DNA of 64,000 bases from Haliclona indistincta (GCA_964017065.1 OZ024784.1:7235152-7299151), one strand, 5' to 3'; positions 25,059-44,246 are shown, counted from the first letter of the stretch. A program made the numbers and translations. Notes: generated by a model not told the origin, from the letters alone.

Positions 25059-27105
25059 ATGTCCTCTTTCGCCCCTTCTAGTAAGCGTGCTCGACAAGAA
25101 GCTGAATTTAAATGGAAGCAAGGAAAAGAATTCTTTGAGGGTAAGTTGTAAAATAATTTTTCAAGCTCATTTTCTGGCATTTTTAGGCATACCTCGGATT
25201 CAGTATAATCCGAATGCTCCAGCTGATGATGTGTTGTGCTTTCGTCACTACAATGCTGACGAGGTGAGACCATTGTGAATACATAATGCTATAATTTGTT
25301 GGCTGTACACAATCAGGTGGTAATGGGACGTTCAATGCAGGATTGGCTTCGTTACTCTGTTTGCTTCTGGCACACTTTTCGTGGAACAGGTTTGTCTCTT
25401 GTTGAGATATCAGTAATACTATTGTGGGCTAATGTTCAAATCAAGGTGCTGATCCATTTGGTTTTGCTACACTAAATCGTCCATGGGATGACGGATCAGA
25501 CAGTTTAGAGAATGCTAAGAGGAGGATGGGAGCAGCGTTTGAATTCTTTCAAAAGCTTGGAGTCAAGTACTGGTCATTTCATGATCGGTATGGCGCATGC
25601 TGCATTAGCTATTTATAGTAACATGTTTGTGTAGAGATATTGCCCCAATGGGAGAGACATTGGCTGAGAGTAACAGCAATCTTGATGAACTGGTAGAGGA
25701 GGCTCAGCGTCTCCAGAAAGCTACTGGTGTGTCTCTGCTATGGGCTACCAGCAACCTGTTTGCCAATCCTGTCTATTCTAATGGCTCCATCACTAGCCCT
25801 GATGCTCATGTGTTTGCAATGGCAGCTGCTCAGGTCAAGAAGGGACTGGAAATAGCCAAGAAGCTAGGGGCTCAGGGTTTTGGTGAGCATGGCAGTTACG
25901 TGTTGCATACAATAATTGCACTGGTACAGTGTTCTGGGGTGGCAGAGAAGGCTACCAGACACTGCTCAACACTGATGTAAAGCGTGAGCTAGACCACATG
26001 GCAGCATTTTTTAGGATGGTGATTGGTGAGCCTCTCTTGTAGCTAATTCCCACCCTCTTATCAAGTTACCATTATTAGCATACAAGGCCAAGATTGGATT
26101 CACTGGCCAACTGCTGATAGAGCCTAAACCAAAAGAACCAATGAAGCATCAGTATGATTACGGTGTGTACCAGCAGCATAATTATTAGTTGCCAAGGTGA
26201 TGATATTTTTTTTCAGACGCTCAGACCGTTATTAGTTTTCTCAAAACCTATGGACTGGACAAAGACTTCAAAGTAAGTACCTCCTAGAACAAGTATGACA
26301 ACACTCCACTGTCTGTAGCTCAATATTGAGCCCAACCATACTACACTTGCTGGCCATGGTTATGAGCATGATGTGGTACTAGCATCGAAGTGAGTAGCAG
26401 CTAATATTAATTGACTTGATCCTATTCCTCTTATTCCTATAGACTGGGCTTCCTGGGCTCTATTGATGCTAATACAGGCTCTCCTGATCTCGGTTGGGAC
26501 ACCGATCAGTTTCCTATGGATGTGAAAAATGCAACATTGGTGATGAAAGTGAGTATTCTGCTATCATGGTGTAATATGATAGCACTCTTTGCTAAAGGTG
26601 ATCATAGAGCAAGGTGGATTAGCTCCTGGTGGACTCAACTTTGATTGTAAAGTGCGTCGTGAGTCAATAGACCTTCGTGACATGTTCATCTCTCACATTG
26701 GTACGTCATGATACTCTACACTAGCATACAATCCATCTGCATATTAGGTGCCATGGACACATTTGCTAGAGGATTGCGCAATGCAGCTCTCGCACTGCAG
26801 CAAGGATTGCTGGACAAGTGTGTTAAAGTATGATCATATTATCTTGCTGTTTGTGGTGTGGATTATAATGCTTATTGCAGGAGAGGTATGCTACCTTTGA
26901 CAGTGGTATAGGAGCAGCCATTGAAAAGGGTCAAGTGACACTGGAACAGTTAGAGGTAAAAAAGATCGTGATCAGGTATTGCACCATAATTGTGTGTGTG
27001 ACTCTTTCCTTACAGAAATATATCCATGAACATGGCTACCCCCAACCAACCTCTGGTCAGCAGGAGATGTACGAGGTTCTACTGAACAATGTCATCAAGT
27101 ATTAA
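25059..27105 (+). CDS. xylA: Xylose isomerase (EC 5.3.1.5), multi-exon
   Basis: Fourteen exons splice cleanly: 25059-25140, 25187-25263, 25317-25389, 25446-25587, 25635-25882, 25930-26025, 26089-26162, 26217-26272, 26319-26389, 26443-26548, 26598-26700, 26748-26827, 26881-26955 and 27016-27105. The product is about 455 residues, typical of class II xylose isomerases. It interconverts xylose/xylulose and glucose/fructose. Active-site signatures are all present: FHDRD (catalytic His-Asp), [35 protein letters not shown] and [17 protein letters not shown] (metal ligands). The N-terminus lacks a targeting signal, so it is probably cytosolic. The enzyme is common in bacteria and plants but unusual in animals. 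GT..AG introns throughout, flanked by clear animal genes, argue against bacterial contamination. Confidence 0.96.
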
Positions 27106-27383
27106 CTTGCTTATTCCTAGCTACCTGTAGCTGTCTAGTAGTGTTATAATGTGTGTCATGTGATGCATAGCAATCTGTAATGAACTTCGTGATTTTTGTA
27201 CAATATTAATTGTGTTATCAGGGCTTCTGGTGCAATGACGAACGCCTAAAACTGTGTTATAATAGCTGTAAGTTTACACTTGTTTTCGTGTAAAAATACA
27301 AAAGGTGTGGTCACGAGGAAGCAAATACACTTTATCGACATCAGGGCATCAGTTCATCGTTGGGCCCGGCCGGTTGGTGAAGG

Positions 27384-28242
27384 ATGCCTGGCAAGAAAGG
27401 TTAGTTAGTGCTTCTGATGAATTACCAAGTTTCAAAGTTGATCTGTGTGCCGCCATTGTTGCAGATTCCGTCAGCGACATCGCGTCTCGTGGATGTGTCA
27501 AGTGTTGCGCATACTGCCGTATCTCACCTGAGGGATCAGCTCTGTGCTATGGTAAGTTGGCTGGCTAACTCTTTCAGTTTATGATCATGATCGCTGCATA
27601 GGCGGCGTGGCACTGCTCCTTGTAACGATAGTCCTGTACTTCATGGGCTCTGTCCTTGGTAAGTACTGTTGTGTGTTTCACTAGTGTGTGAAGTAAGGGT
27701 TCTTCTTCAGCTGGTGTAGCTAGCCAAACTGATCCTCGTCCTAATATTATTTGCTCTACTGTGGATCCTTTCAATGGCTCTATTCATGAAGTGTACCTCA
27801 CTTACCTGAAGGTGTATTTGTTGGAATACCTAATGCACACAACTTACCACTATTATAGGTCACAGGAGGTGTGGTTGTACTGGTCATAATAGCCGTTATT
27901 CTTGGTTGTTGTGCTGCGTGTGGTCTGCTGTGTGGGTTCCCTCGTCCAATCAAGATAGTCAGTCTGGTATGCCTCATTCCCACAGTACTATTCTTCCTGT
28001 TCTATCTGGCATGGATGGGTCTAGGCACGTACTTGCTCACTCGCATAAACTCTGATAAATTTGGCAGTGCTGTTTGCCAGCACATACTGATGTTCATGAT
28101 CATATTTTGGTTCTATCTGCTCTGTCTGTGTGTGTTTGGAGTTCTTATGGCTGTATGGAAGATCTGTGCATTGAAGAAAGGTAGCAAGCCGGCAGGAGGT
28201 CAACTGATTGGTGGTGGCAGTAAAGGTGCTTCAATTGTGTAG
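27384..28242 (+). CDS. Small four-transmembrane protein of unknown function
   Basis: Five exons (27384-27399, 27465-27551, 27602-27658, 27711-27811, 27859-28242) give about 214 residues. The first exon encodes only MPGKK plus one base. A Cys-rich cytoplasmic-looking segment follows (CVKCCAYCR), a candidate for palmitoylation. Four hydrophobic helices come next: VALLLVTIVLYFMGSVLAG, VVVLVIIAVILGCCAACGLL, IVSLVCLIPTVLFFLFYLAW and ILMFMIIFWFYLLCLCVFGV. Between helices 1 and 2 is a short loop with one N-x-S site (NGS). The tail is short, Gly/Ser-rich and basic (KKGSKPAGG). The layout resembles small TMEM272- or claudin-like proteins, but I see no diagnostic motif. It is convergent with the Nudix gene. 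Confidence 0.72.
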
Positions 28243-28452
28243 CCACAGACAATCATATTGTAGAGAGTGATAGAATAGCAATATCAGCATTAATTTTAAC
28301 ACAATGAACTGCACTGAACCTTATCCTCACTCATAAAAATTGTTGTGAATGTTTGTAGAAACTGAATTACTTCAAATTATTGAGTAAAAACAATGTTCGG
28401 CATCTATGTCGGATTGGGTACGCTATTACTGATGAAGTACACTATAGACTAT

Positions 28453-29851
28453 TCAATCCAACAGTTTAGCACATCCATACGGGCTTTTGAGGATGTTGGT
28501 TAAGATGGAATGATCCTCTCCATCAAGCTTCTCCCATTGGCAAGGACTTCCATCAGCTAGTGTACGTGAATCAGCTTTTAGTAGCACTGTCAACAGCACG
28601 CCATCACATTTACGAGCTGGCTGACCAAGATGCTCTACACTGAGTACTCCTATCACCTTATAGCGTTTAGTATAGCCAGCTGCCTATAGCAGTAACATGT
28701 GCTGATAGTAGCATACCTAATACATCACACTGACCTTGGCTGTTTGATCAATAACGTGTGTCACTGATCCTTGACCATGAAGAAAACATGATGGCAGGTA
28801 AGACCCTCTAGCTGACTCCCTCCTCACCATAACTTCAGTTGCATCACTGTGTATTATATCAACAGCTGACTTGCTATACACACTCACTCACTTGACAACT
28901 AGTAGTCTGAGCATTGAAGAGATATGACCAGCTGATATAAACCCACCCTCACATTTGTTTCCCTCAGGTATCTGGTGCCACCTTCGTGCAAGGCTGATTG
29001 CTTCCAGGCAATCTGTTGATCTGAGCTGCACCTCTTTACATAGCTTCCTCTGGTCAGCAGACCACCATCGAGACTGCATGGACTCCTCGTCTTCTACTGT
29101 CTTCAGAGCACCTCCAGTCACTCTCACTACACTTGAACATTGCAATACATATACCATATAGCGGGTAATTTTGGTGGGAGGAAACTTTGGCTAATTTGGC
29201 GAATCGTAAAGCATTCGCCAAAAAATCTGCTCTTTCTATTGCAGTAATACGTGAGCCAGGCACTTGCCGCCAAAATTAAATTCGCCAAAACGCAAAATCT
29301 TGGTCATTCACCAAAATTTTGACCCTCCAAATTACCCGCTATACGGTATGCATATGTCTTGTAAAGTATGACTCACCTGCAAAAGAGAATCGCATCCATT
29401 CTGTAGAGTTGAACTCAACTGCAATGAGAGCCAATGTCTCTACCTCACAACCACTCTCTTCCAGTGTCTCTCTCACTGCAGCATGCTAGATTTAAGAGTT
29501 CATAACTATGCAGTCAAAGTAACATAATATCTCACCTCAATAGTTTCATTGGGGTCTACACGGCCACAAGGCAAATACCATGTTCCTCTGCATGAGGGCA
29601 TTCCTTCCTGTATTAGCAGTATCTTGTCTTCTCTTACTGCCAGTCCACCAGCAATGTAACACACATTCTTTCCTAATCTTGTGGTGGCTGCAGTTACCAT
29701 GCACAAATCACATATTATCAACAGACATAGTATATCCCTCACCATAACCTACATCTTGTTCGAGTAGGATTGGACATTGCTTTTTCTGGCAAGCAGCAGA
29801 CACCTCTTGTGCTTTCTCCCTTTGCACTTTTTCACTCGGCAAAGTCGCCAT
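28453..29851 (-). CDS. NUDT18: Nudix hydrolase, NUDT18-like
   Basis: About eight minus-strand exons run from MATLPSEKVQREK (29851) to the stop at 28453. The Nudix box is assembled across a splice: GRVDPNETIE joins HAAVRETLEESG, which satisfies GX5EX7REUXEEXGU. The preceding NVCYIAGGLAVREDKILLIQEG and the following TEWMRFSFAV resemble NUDT18 (MTH3), which hydrolyses 8-oxo-dGDP and 8-oxo-GDP and so keeps oxidised nucleotides out of nucleic acids. The downstream EDEESMQSRWWSADQR and the C-terminal region containing VIGVLSVEHLGQPARKCDGVLLT also follow NUDT18, which has a long tail after the box. One intron (about 29380-29133) contains a MITE-like inverted repeat. The start is shared with a divergent promoter to TMEM199. 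Confidence 0.85.
29157..29343. mobile_element. MITE-like element in a NUDT18 intron
   Basis: A ~187-bp stretch bounded by near-identical inverted ends: TATAGCGGGTAATTTTGG at 29157 and the complement of AAATTACCCGCTATA ending at 29343. TA dinucleotides at both ends fit a Tc1/mariner-type target site. Internally there are further small inverted motifs of TTGGCGAAT/ATTCGCCAA type. It has no coding capacity, as expected for a non-autonomous element, and sits wholly inside an intron. Confidence 0.8.
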
Positions 29852-29997
29852 CGTACGTACTGTATACAGTAACGTCCAGATTCAAATGACTCAGCCACCC
29901 ACTCACGCGCGTGTAGACCCTATTTGTGAATTGCGAGTCCTGGCCTCGAGTGCGCGTGTCGTAGATCGGCGAGGTGTGGTTTATGGTGTCATGCAAA
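29852..29997. promoter_or_regulatory. Divergent promoter between NUDT18 and TMEM199
   Basis: 146 bp between opposite coding starts, GC-rich relative to its surroundings with several CpGs (for example CACGCGCGTG near 29902). Bidirectional promoter inferred. Confidence 0.5.
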
Positions 29998-30615
29998 ATG
30001 GCAACTAGTTACGACATCATCGAGGAGACAGAGTCTATTCGAAAGGCAATAGACCATCTTCTATCAGGTGAAGAAAGCCAAGATTTGTGTTTGACTTTTC
30101 GACAAAAGCTGAATCAATGGCGTCAGAACGAGACAGGAATTGAAGGTGTTGCTCACGACAAGAAACTACTATCGTTTGATATGCTGCTTGAGGTACACAA
30201 ACAACTGAAATCTCATTGTCTACCAGAATACAAGACAATACATATCTGTGATCTACTTGATGGCTCATCTATTGTTTTTCCAAGAGACAATCCACCCGCT
30301 AGGAATCCAGAACTAGTAGCACGATTGGATAAGATACGTGCAAGTGTTGAGAACAATGTTTATCAAAAAATGGTCGGAAACGTTGAGATTCAAGCAAAGA
30401 ATAATGCTGAAAACTTAAGAATCGATATGCAAGCAGCTCATAGACAGCTCTGGGTGGTTGTGAATTTCTTCCTGACTGTGATTGGATCATTTGTGTTTGG
30501 ATTTTATGCAGCATATTTTGCTGGGATGAGCACCACAGGGTGTACTCTCACTGGATTCACCTTTGCAATTGCAGTGTTTTTTGCTGATCTCTATTTTATA
30601 GCTAAAAATGCATAA
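29998..30615 (+). CDS. TMEM199: V-ATPase assembly factor TMEM199 / Vma12
   Basis: A single exon of 205 residues. The first ~145 residues are soluble and cytosolic. Then two close transmembrane helices (LWVVVNFFLTVIGSFVFGFYAAYF and GFTFAIAVFFADLYFIA) with a short loop and a terminal KNA. Vma12/TMEM199 proteins share this layout: an N-terminal cytosolic domain with RLDKIRASVENNVYQKMVGNV-like helix, then a two-TM hairpin in the ER. With its partner CCDC115/Vma22 it assembles the V0 sector of the vacuolar ATPase. I chose the ATG at 29998 (MATSYDIIEET); an in-frame ATG at 29983 would add five residues. The absence of introns is unusual among its neighbours. Confidence 0.88.
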   Translation: MATSYDIIEETESIRKAIDHLLSGEESQDLCLTFRQKLNQWRQNETGIEGVAHDKKLLSFDMLLEVHKQLKSHCLPEYKTIHICDLLDGSSIVFPRDNPPARNPELVARLDKIRASVENNVYQKMVGNVEIQAKNNAENLRIDMQAAHRQLWVVVNFFLTVIGSFVFGFYAAYFAGMSTTGCTLTGFTFAIAVFFADLYFIAKNA

Positions 30616-30700
30616 ATTCTGTCAGTGTGCTCTACCAAAAAATTATATACTGCAGTGCGACAAATCGAATAGGCGCGGTTTGGGCGTGTTCAGATTGGCA

Positions 30701-31069
30701 ATGGCGACAGGCAGTCTGAGTGTCCCTGGGACCAGTGGAGGAGCTGGTGATACTACTGGCAGTACATCTTCTTTGAAACGCAAACGAATGTTCAGTAGGG
30801 ATCTACGATACATGATGCACGGCTTTGGTGACGACCAGAATCCATACCAGGACACTGTTGATCTGGTTGAGGATCTTGTGATCGAGTTTATCACCGAAAT
30901 GACTGTGAAATCTATGGCTGTGGGAAAGAAAGGAAAGATACACGTGGACGACATTCTTTTTCTTGTTCGTAGAGACCCCAAAAAGTACACCCGAGTAAAA
31001 GATTTACTGAATATGAACGAAGAGCTGAAGAAAGCAAAGCAAATATTTGATAACTCTGAGTACACTTGA
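30701..31069 (+). CDS. TAF13: TFIID subunit TAF13
   Basis: A single exon of 122 residues. The core LKRKRMFSRDLRYMMHGFGDD with DTVDLVEDLVIEFITEMT, then GKIHVDDILFLVRRDPKKYTRVKDLL, is the histone fold of TAF13, which pairs with TAF11 inside TFIID at core promoters. Length and order match metazoan TAF13. The reading frame is open upstream to 30608, overlapping the end of TMEM199, but the ATG at 30701 gives the expected N-terminus (MATGSLS). It lies 85 bp after the TMEM199 stop on the same strand. Either a very small promoter or co-transcription is needed. Confidence 0.95.
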   Translation: MATGSLSVPGTSGGAGDTTGSTSSLKRKRMFSRDLRYMMHGFGDDQNPYQDTVDLVEDLVIEFITEMTVKSMAVGKKGKIHVDDILFLVRRDPKKYTRVKDLLNMNEELKKAKQIFDNSEYT

Positions 31070-31147
31070 TCACACACTTGCTCTCTTTATCACACTGTTT
31101 CTCTAGTTAAAACAACACAAATTAATAATAATGAGTTGATTTGACAA

Positions 31148-32403
31148 CTATGTTTCTTGCAGTATTTGACTAATGTCTACATTAACACTACTAGGTGTGT
31201 CTACTCTCTCATGGCCGTGTTCAGTACTTGTTCTTCCCCCAGTGGGCACGTGTACACATGGCACCACATGCCCATGCAGCGGTTCTATAGGAACAGGATG
31301 TGTCCATCCTTTGCTCAGTCTAGACTCAACGTTATCCCTCGATCGTACATATCTTACTCTCTTTTTATTGTGCCTTGATTTCTCAGTTGTTGTCTTATGT
31401 GAAACACTCGTCAAGATGCCATTGTGTTGAACTGTTGTATTGTTGACTAGTTGCTGATTGCTTGGTATTGCAGTAAGACTTTTCGGTTGGCTAAGGTCTG
31501 TATGTGGCTGACTGTGAGGTTCTGCAGTAGTAACAGGATCTTTTTCAATAGGTAGGTCAGGAAATTTGACTTCCTGCTGGTCTTGTGAATCAGATGACTT
31601 CGCTTTGCAAATGAGCTCTATTTTTATTGCTTGATCGACAGGTGGTGGAGGAGAAACAGATGGCAGTTTCAGCTTGACTGGTGCTTGCTGACTATCACCA
31701 GGTAGTACAGAGTGGTGAACCATTTGCTGTCCATTTGACAATGATTGGTAGTCTCCTAAACCAACACTGATCAAATGGATGTCTTCTGAAGCATTAGCAG
31801 CAGCTGCTGCCGAGTGGGCTCTTCGATGTTGCTGTGTTCCTTCATTACCTCTAGGATTTAATTGGTAGACGGTTCTGTATACTGGTGCTGTAGGACTGCG
31901 TCGTTTTTTCCTAGAATCAACTGCAGTGAAGATGATAGCACAATGGATAAATGATGAGTATCATAGTCACCTGTCACAACTCCTAGGCAAGCTTGTGAGG
32001 TCAACTGAGGATCTGTATGTGGTCTCAATGGCTGCAGTCTGTGTATCATGCAAGGGAATATGATTTACAGCATCACTTGTTGAATTAATTTTCTGCGAGT
32101 TACCTTCCACTCTTTAGCCTGTTTCCAGAAGGTAGACCATCAGAGTAGTCGAACACTTGCTGGTGGTAACGATAATCAGAGATAATATGCCTCATTTTTG
32201 AGACGCCGATTGTTGTACTAAGTTCAAGAACTCTTCCTGGATGCACAAAGCAAACCTGCAGAAGAACAATGCTGTCAATCGGCTGGCTTGCTGGCCAGTA
32301 GCTGTCTTACCGGTGGAGATATAGCTGATCGTGCCGGTGCAGAATGAGACATTCGTTGATTTCGATGTTCAGAACGCTTTCCTACGGCTGTCCATCGAGA
32401 CAT
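31148..32403 (-). CDS. Unassigned protein with conserved-looking N-terminal region
   Basis: Minus-strand exons start at 32403 (MSRWTAVGKRSEHRNQRM) and continue through FVHPGRVLELSTTIGVSKMR, then YRYHQQVFDYSDGLPSGNRL. A basic KKRRSP segment follows, then a long Ser/Gln/Pro-rich tail ending in VNVDISQILQET at 31148. At least four exons are visible, with GT..AG introns at about 32315-32261, 32103-32056 and 31970-31920. The first ~140 residues look structured and carry Tyr, Trp and Gly in a spaced pattern seen in some ciliary microtubule-associated proteins. I do not recognise the family. The tail looks disordered and carries a basic patch (NKKRVRYVRSR). It diverges from DOLPP1 across 106 bp. Confidence 0.6.
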
Positions 32404-32509
32404 TGTGCAGCAAACTATGTCAAGCCGAGTGTCAAGCAGTTACTACGAGCCCCGCCTTCTTGAAGCTCTGCTGCAATAACAACTTTATAGCTCCACCTAC
32501 ATGTACAAC
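32404..32509. promoter_or_regulatory. Divergent promoter upstream of DOLPP1
   Basis: A 106-bp gap between two opposite start codons. No TATA box is evident. Role inferred from position. Confidence 0.45.
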
Positions 32510-33645
32510 ATGGCGGACACCAGTGAGCGAGTACAGCGTGTCGCTATATCGCTCACTCATGTCGAGTACACTAAGGGTACATTTGGTTTGTTTGTTCTTA
32601 TATAATATGGTGTGTGTTTGCTGCAGGTGATCTGCTGGGATACTGTTTGGCATGGGCAAGTCTCGCCCCTATCTTTCTCTTGGTCTCATTTGCGACCCTC
32701 ATAGTATTTCGGAGAGACCTTCATACTGTATGAGATACTAGCTGCCTTGTATTTTATTACTGATATTAATTCCTCCTCTCTCTCTCCTTTAGATGGTTTT
32801 CTTTTTAGGAATTCTTATGAACGAGGGCTGCAATTTTGTCTTGAAGCACATAATCCGAGAACCAAGGCCTGACAATAGTCTGTTTTATTATAGACAACAA
32901 CTAAATGCTTATTGGTACTTTCTCCTCAGAATTGTTTTCTTCCAATCTATTTGTGGAATATGGCATGCCGTCAAGCCATGCCCAATACATGGCATTCTTT
33001 GCTACCTACTTTATCTTGTTTGTGTTCATCAGGTACAATGGCTGACTGTACTGACTCTATTAATACAGTATCTGTATGTAGGGTGACTCTTTCTGAAGGC
33101 CTCCATGATTATCTATGCAAGGGTCTGTGTTCGTTAGCTGCACTTACTGGATCATTTCTGTGCACCTTAAGCAGGTTTGTTGGTGTAAGAATAATCTACT
33201 ACATGTAGTATACTATCTCTGCTACCACCTCCTCAGACTCTATCTAGGCTATCACACTCTATCACAAATACTGTATGGATCACTACTTGGCTTTACACTA
33301 GGCTGTGCATGGTTTATGTGTGTTCATGTGAGTTACACAAAACATAAATTATTGTACTGAGTTTGTTCACAATCCACCAGTATTTACTATCACCATACTT
33401 TCCCAAAATCTATCATTGGTAAGAGGTCTCACACATTACCAGCTCTCACACAACATTCACATGCCTCTCCCTTGCAGGTGGGTAGCCGAGCTACTGCTGG
33501 TAAAGGACATGTCATTGATACCAAACTATTTCTGGTACGAGTTCACTGCAGTACGTTATGAGACAAGGTGAGGCACAGCAGTGCATAGCAACCAATTCTT
33601 TCCTCTCTCTGAATTAGAACAAGAATGAAGAGAAAGAGTATGTGA
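32510..33645 (+). CDS. DOLPP1: Dolichyldiphosphatase 1
   Basis: Six or seven short exons from MADTSERVQRVAISLTHVEY to RTRMKRKSM. This ER enzyme removes phosphate from dolichyl pyrophosphate and recycles the lipid carrier for N-glycosylation. The PAP2 phosphatase triad is complete once spliced: KHIIREPRP (motif 1), YGMPSSHAQYMAFF (motif 2) and SRLYLGYHTLSQILYG (motif 3). LTHVEYTKGDLLGY at the N-terminus is specific to DOLPP1. Motif 1 and motif 2 are joined across an intron at about 32890-32930, so a plain frame translation loses the active site. Four or more hydrophobic helices are present. It converges on ATP13A1 with about 200 bp between stops. Confidence 0.93.
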
Positions 33646-33780
33646 ACACCACCAACTAGTGCAGTGGTTTAATGAAGATTGATTTATTGATGTGCATAAA
33701 AATTGTGTTACTAGTGATTATCTGACAGTCTGACCTCAGAGACGCAAGAGATCAAAAATGTCAAATGATAAAAATTGATT

Positions 33781-33818
33781 TCAAGACCTGTGTATACTAT
33801 CAAGACCTGTGCATACTC
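33781..33818. repeat. Two tandem copies of a 19-bp unit
   Basis: TCAAGACCTGTGTATACTA is followed directly by a second copy with two changes, in the short gap between DOLPP1 and ATP13A1. No function is suggested. Confidence 0.75.
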
Positions 33819-33842
33819 GCATGAACAAGTCATAAGCAATGA

Positions 33843-38593
<4,751 letters not shown>

Positions 38594-38907
38594 CTCTCCA
38601 CAACTTTAACCACATAGGATCGTGGACACGCTGTATGACGTCATAGTCATAGAATGCTAGACTACATGTAGCTAGCTGGGGGGGTAGGCTAGCAGCTGAC
38701 CCTCACAGCAAATTGAGTATGTACCGACACATTCGCATGTCATTGTTAAGGTATTATAGTGATCACGGCAATTGCAGCCATGCATGTTGTCGATGCATGC
38801 ATCATCTCGACCTCGTGTTAGTCGTGTATCACAGCCCCACCCATTTACAAACCTGCTAGTCTAGTACATGTGTAACTCCGCCTATTATTGCATGGCTCAA
38901 ATACAAC
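38594..38907. promoter_or_regulatory. Divergent promoter between ATP13A1 and AFG3L2
   Basis: A 314-bp gap between opposite starts. It holds a perfect CRE palindrome at 38636-38643, 43 bp upstream of the ATP13A1 ATG, and a G-run near 38680. No coding potential is seen. Confidence 0.5.
38636..38643. promoter_or_regulatory. CRE palindrome TGACGTCA upstream of ATP13A1
   Basis: A perfect CREB/ATF consensus 43 bp upstream of the minus-strand ATG at 38593. ATF6-type factors also use TGACGT cores, which would suit an ER quality-control gene; that link is inference. Confidence 0.45.
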
Positions 38908-42827
<3,920 letters not shown>

Positions 42828-42941
42828 TACTGTTTCATAACTACAGTGTAACATTTTGTTGCAATGTTCATCTGATTTATACCAAGGATGTTCTATGATT
42901 TTGAGGTGTGGGTGTGGTCAGATAGCCACACCTTCTAATAG

Positions 42942-43008
42942 TATGTTATGGCTAGTTGGGCGTGGCCCGACCTCTGCGTCTGCGGGCCACGCCCAACTAT
43001 GTTATGGC
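42942..43008. repeat. Foldback insertion with direct repeats at the OTUD6B start
   Basis: A perfect hairpin has arms 42954-42968 (AGTTGGGCGTGGCCC) and 42984-42998 (its exact reverse complement) with a 15-base loop. It is flanked by direct copies of TATGTTATGGC at 42942-42952 and 42998-43008. The second copy carries the OTUD6B start codon. The geometry is that of a tiny foldback element that duplicated its target, though a transcribed hairpin is possible. Confidence 0.7.
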
Positions 43009-44212
43009 GTGCATTGAAGAAGCAGCAGAGCGTGATGCAGAGGACGAAGGCAGCATAGTTGATGGGTATAGTAAAGCAGCAAAGGAGCTAAAAGGTGGGT
43101 TTATTTAAATACGAAAGTAAGGAAAATCTTTGTTTTATAGCGAAAATTCAGACTCTCAAAAAATTATCTATTCCTAAGAGTGACAAGGCTAGAAAAAAGC
43201 AGGTAACAGCCGAAATAGCGTCTCTACAGCTAAAACTAGAGGAAATAAGAAAGCAAAAGCAAGCTAGAAGTGAGAGAGATGAGAAAGATGAAGTGTTGTC
43301 TCTTGAGCAAAAGGTCGAGTGTAGTTCACAGCCTGAAGCTACTAAGATGTCTCGAGCAAAGAAAAAGAAGGTATTGTCACTAAATCATTTTATTGGAACT
43401 GTCTATGTGTATGTGTAGGAACGAAAAGCGAGGAAAGAAAGGGAAAGGGACGAGAGAATAGCTGCAGGAACTGTGGAAGATGCAGATAATATGCGTGTTC
43501 AGGAAAGAGCAAAACTTGAGTCAATATTGTCTCCACTGAGACTGTGCATCAAAGATATCTCTCCTGATGGAAATTGGTAAATAATACTGAATGTTGAATT
43601 GTTGTTGTGTAAGACCTGTCAACAGTCTGTATGCTGCAGTTGGTGATCAGCTCAATACAAAATTAGGAATAAAGGTGCATATTTGAGTACTGGAATGTTG
43701 TCTAATGTTTTGTCTAGCTAGGTATCTGTTGATGAATTACGCAGTCAGTGTGCTGACTACATACGCTCACATTCTGATCAATTCCTACCCTTTCTCACTG
43801 ATCTAAATACTGGAGACCCTCTGACCGAAGGTAATGCATGTTCTATTGAGTGCAGTCTATTATCACTTTCAGCAGAGCAGTTTCAACAGTACTGTGATGA
43901 TATTCAGCACACTACAGTATGGGGTGGGCAGCTGGAGGTACGATATCTCACACAAAGTGTTCAACAGCTCTAACTGCACTCACACAGCTGCGAGCAATGT
44001 CTGAAACTCACCGTACACCGGTGATGGTGTATCAAGCTGATGCTCCTCCATTGTGTATTGGTGATGGTTATCCTCCTGAGAGAATGCTGCTAGTATCGTG
44101 AGTCCATTTCTTGAACCATGCTTGCACTGACCTCTTTGTCTGCAGGTATCACCATCATGAGTACAGCCTTGGACAACACTATAACTCTATTGTACTTGCA
44201 GTAGAGACATAA
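43004..44212 (+). CDS. OTUD6B: OTU-domain deubiquitinase OTUD6B
   Basis: Seven or eight exons from MACIEEAAERDAEDEGS to SIVLAVET. The N-terminal half is a highly charged coiled coil (KLEEIRKQKQARSERDEK, AKKKKERKARKERERDER), typical of OTUD6. The catalytic cysteine loop DGNCLYAAVGDQL is rebuilt across the intron near 43577-43625. The C-terminal histidine strand is YHHHEYSLGQHYNSIV, with the catalytic His in HYNS. The family cleaves ubiquitin chains and influences translation initiation. The start is uncertain: an upstream ATG at 42999 is out of frame, and the chosen ATG lies inside a direct repeat produced by a foldback insertion. Confidence 0.93.
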
Positions 44213-44246
44213 AATTAAATTTGCTACTGTACATAGTGCTGCTGTG

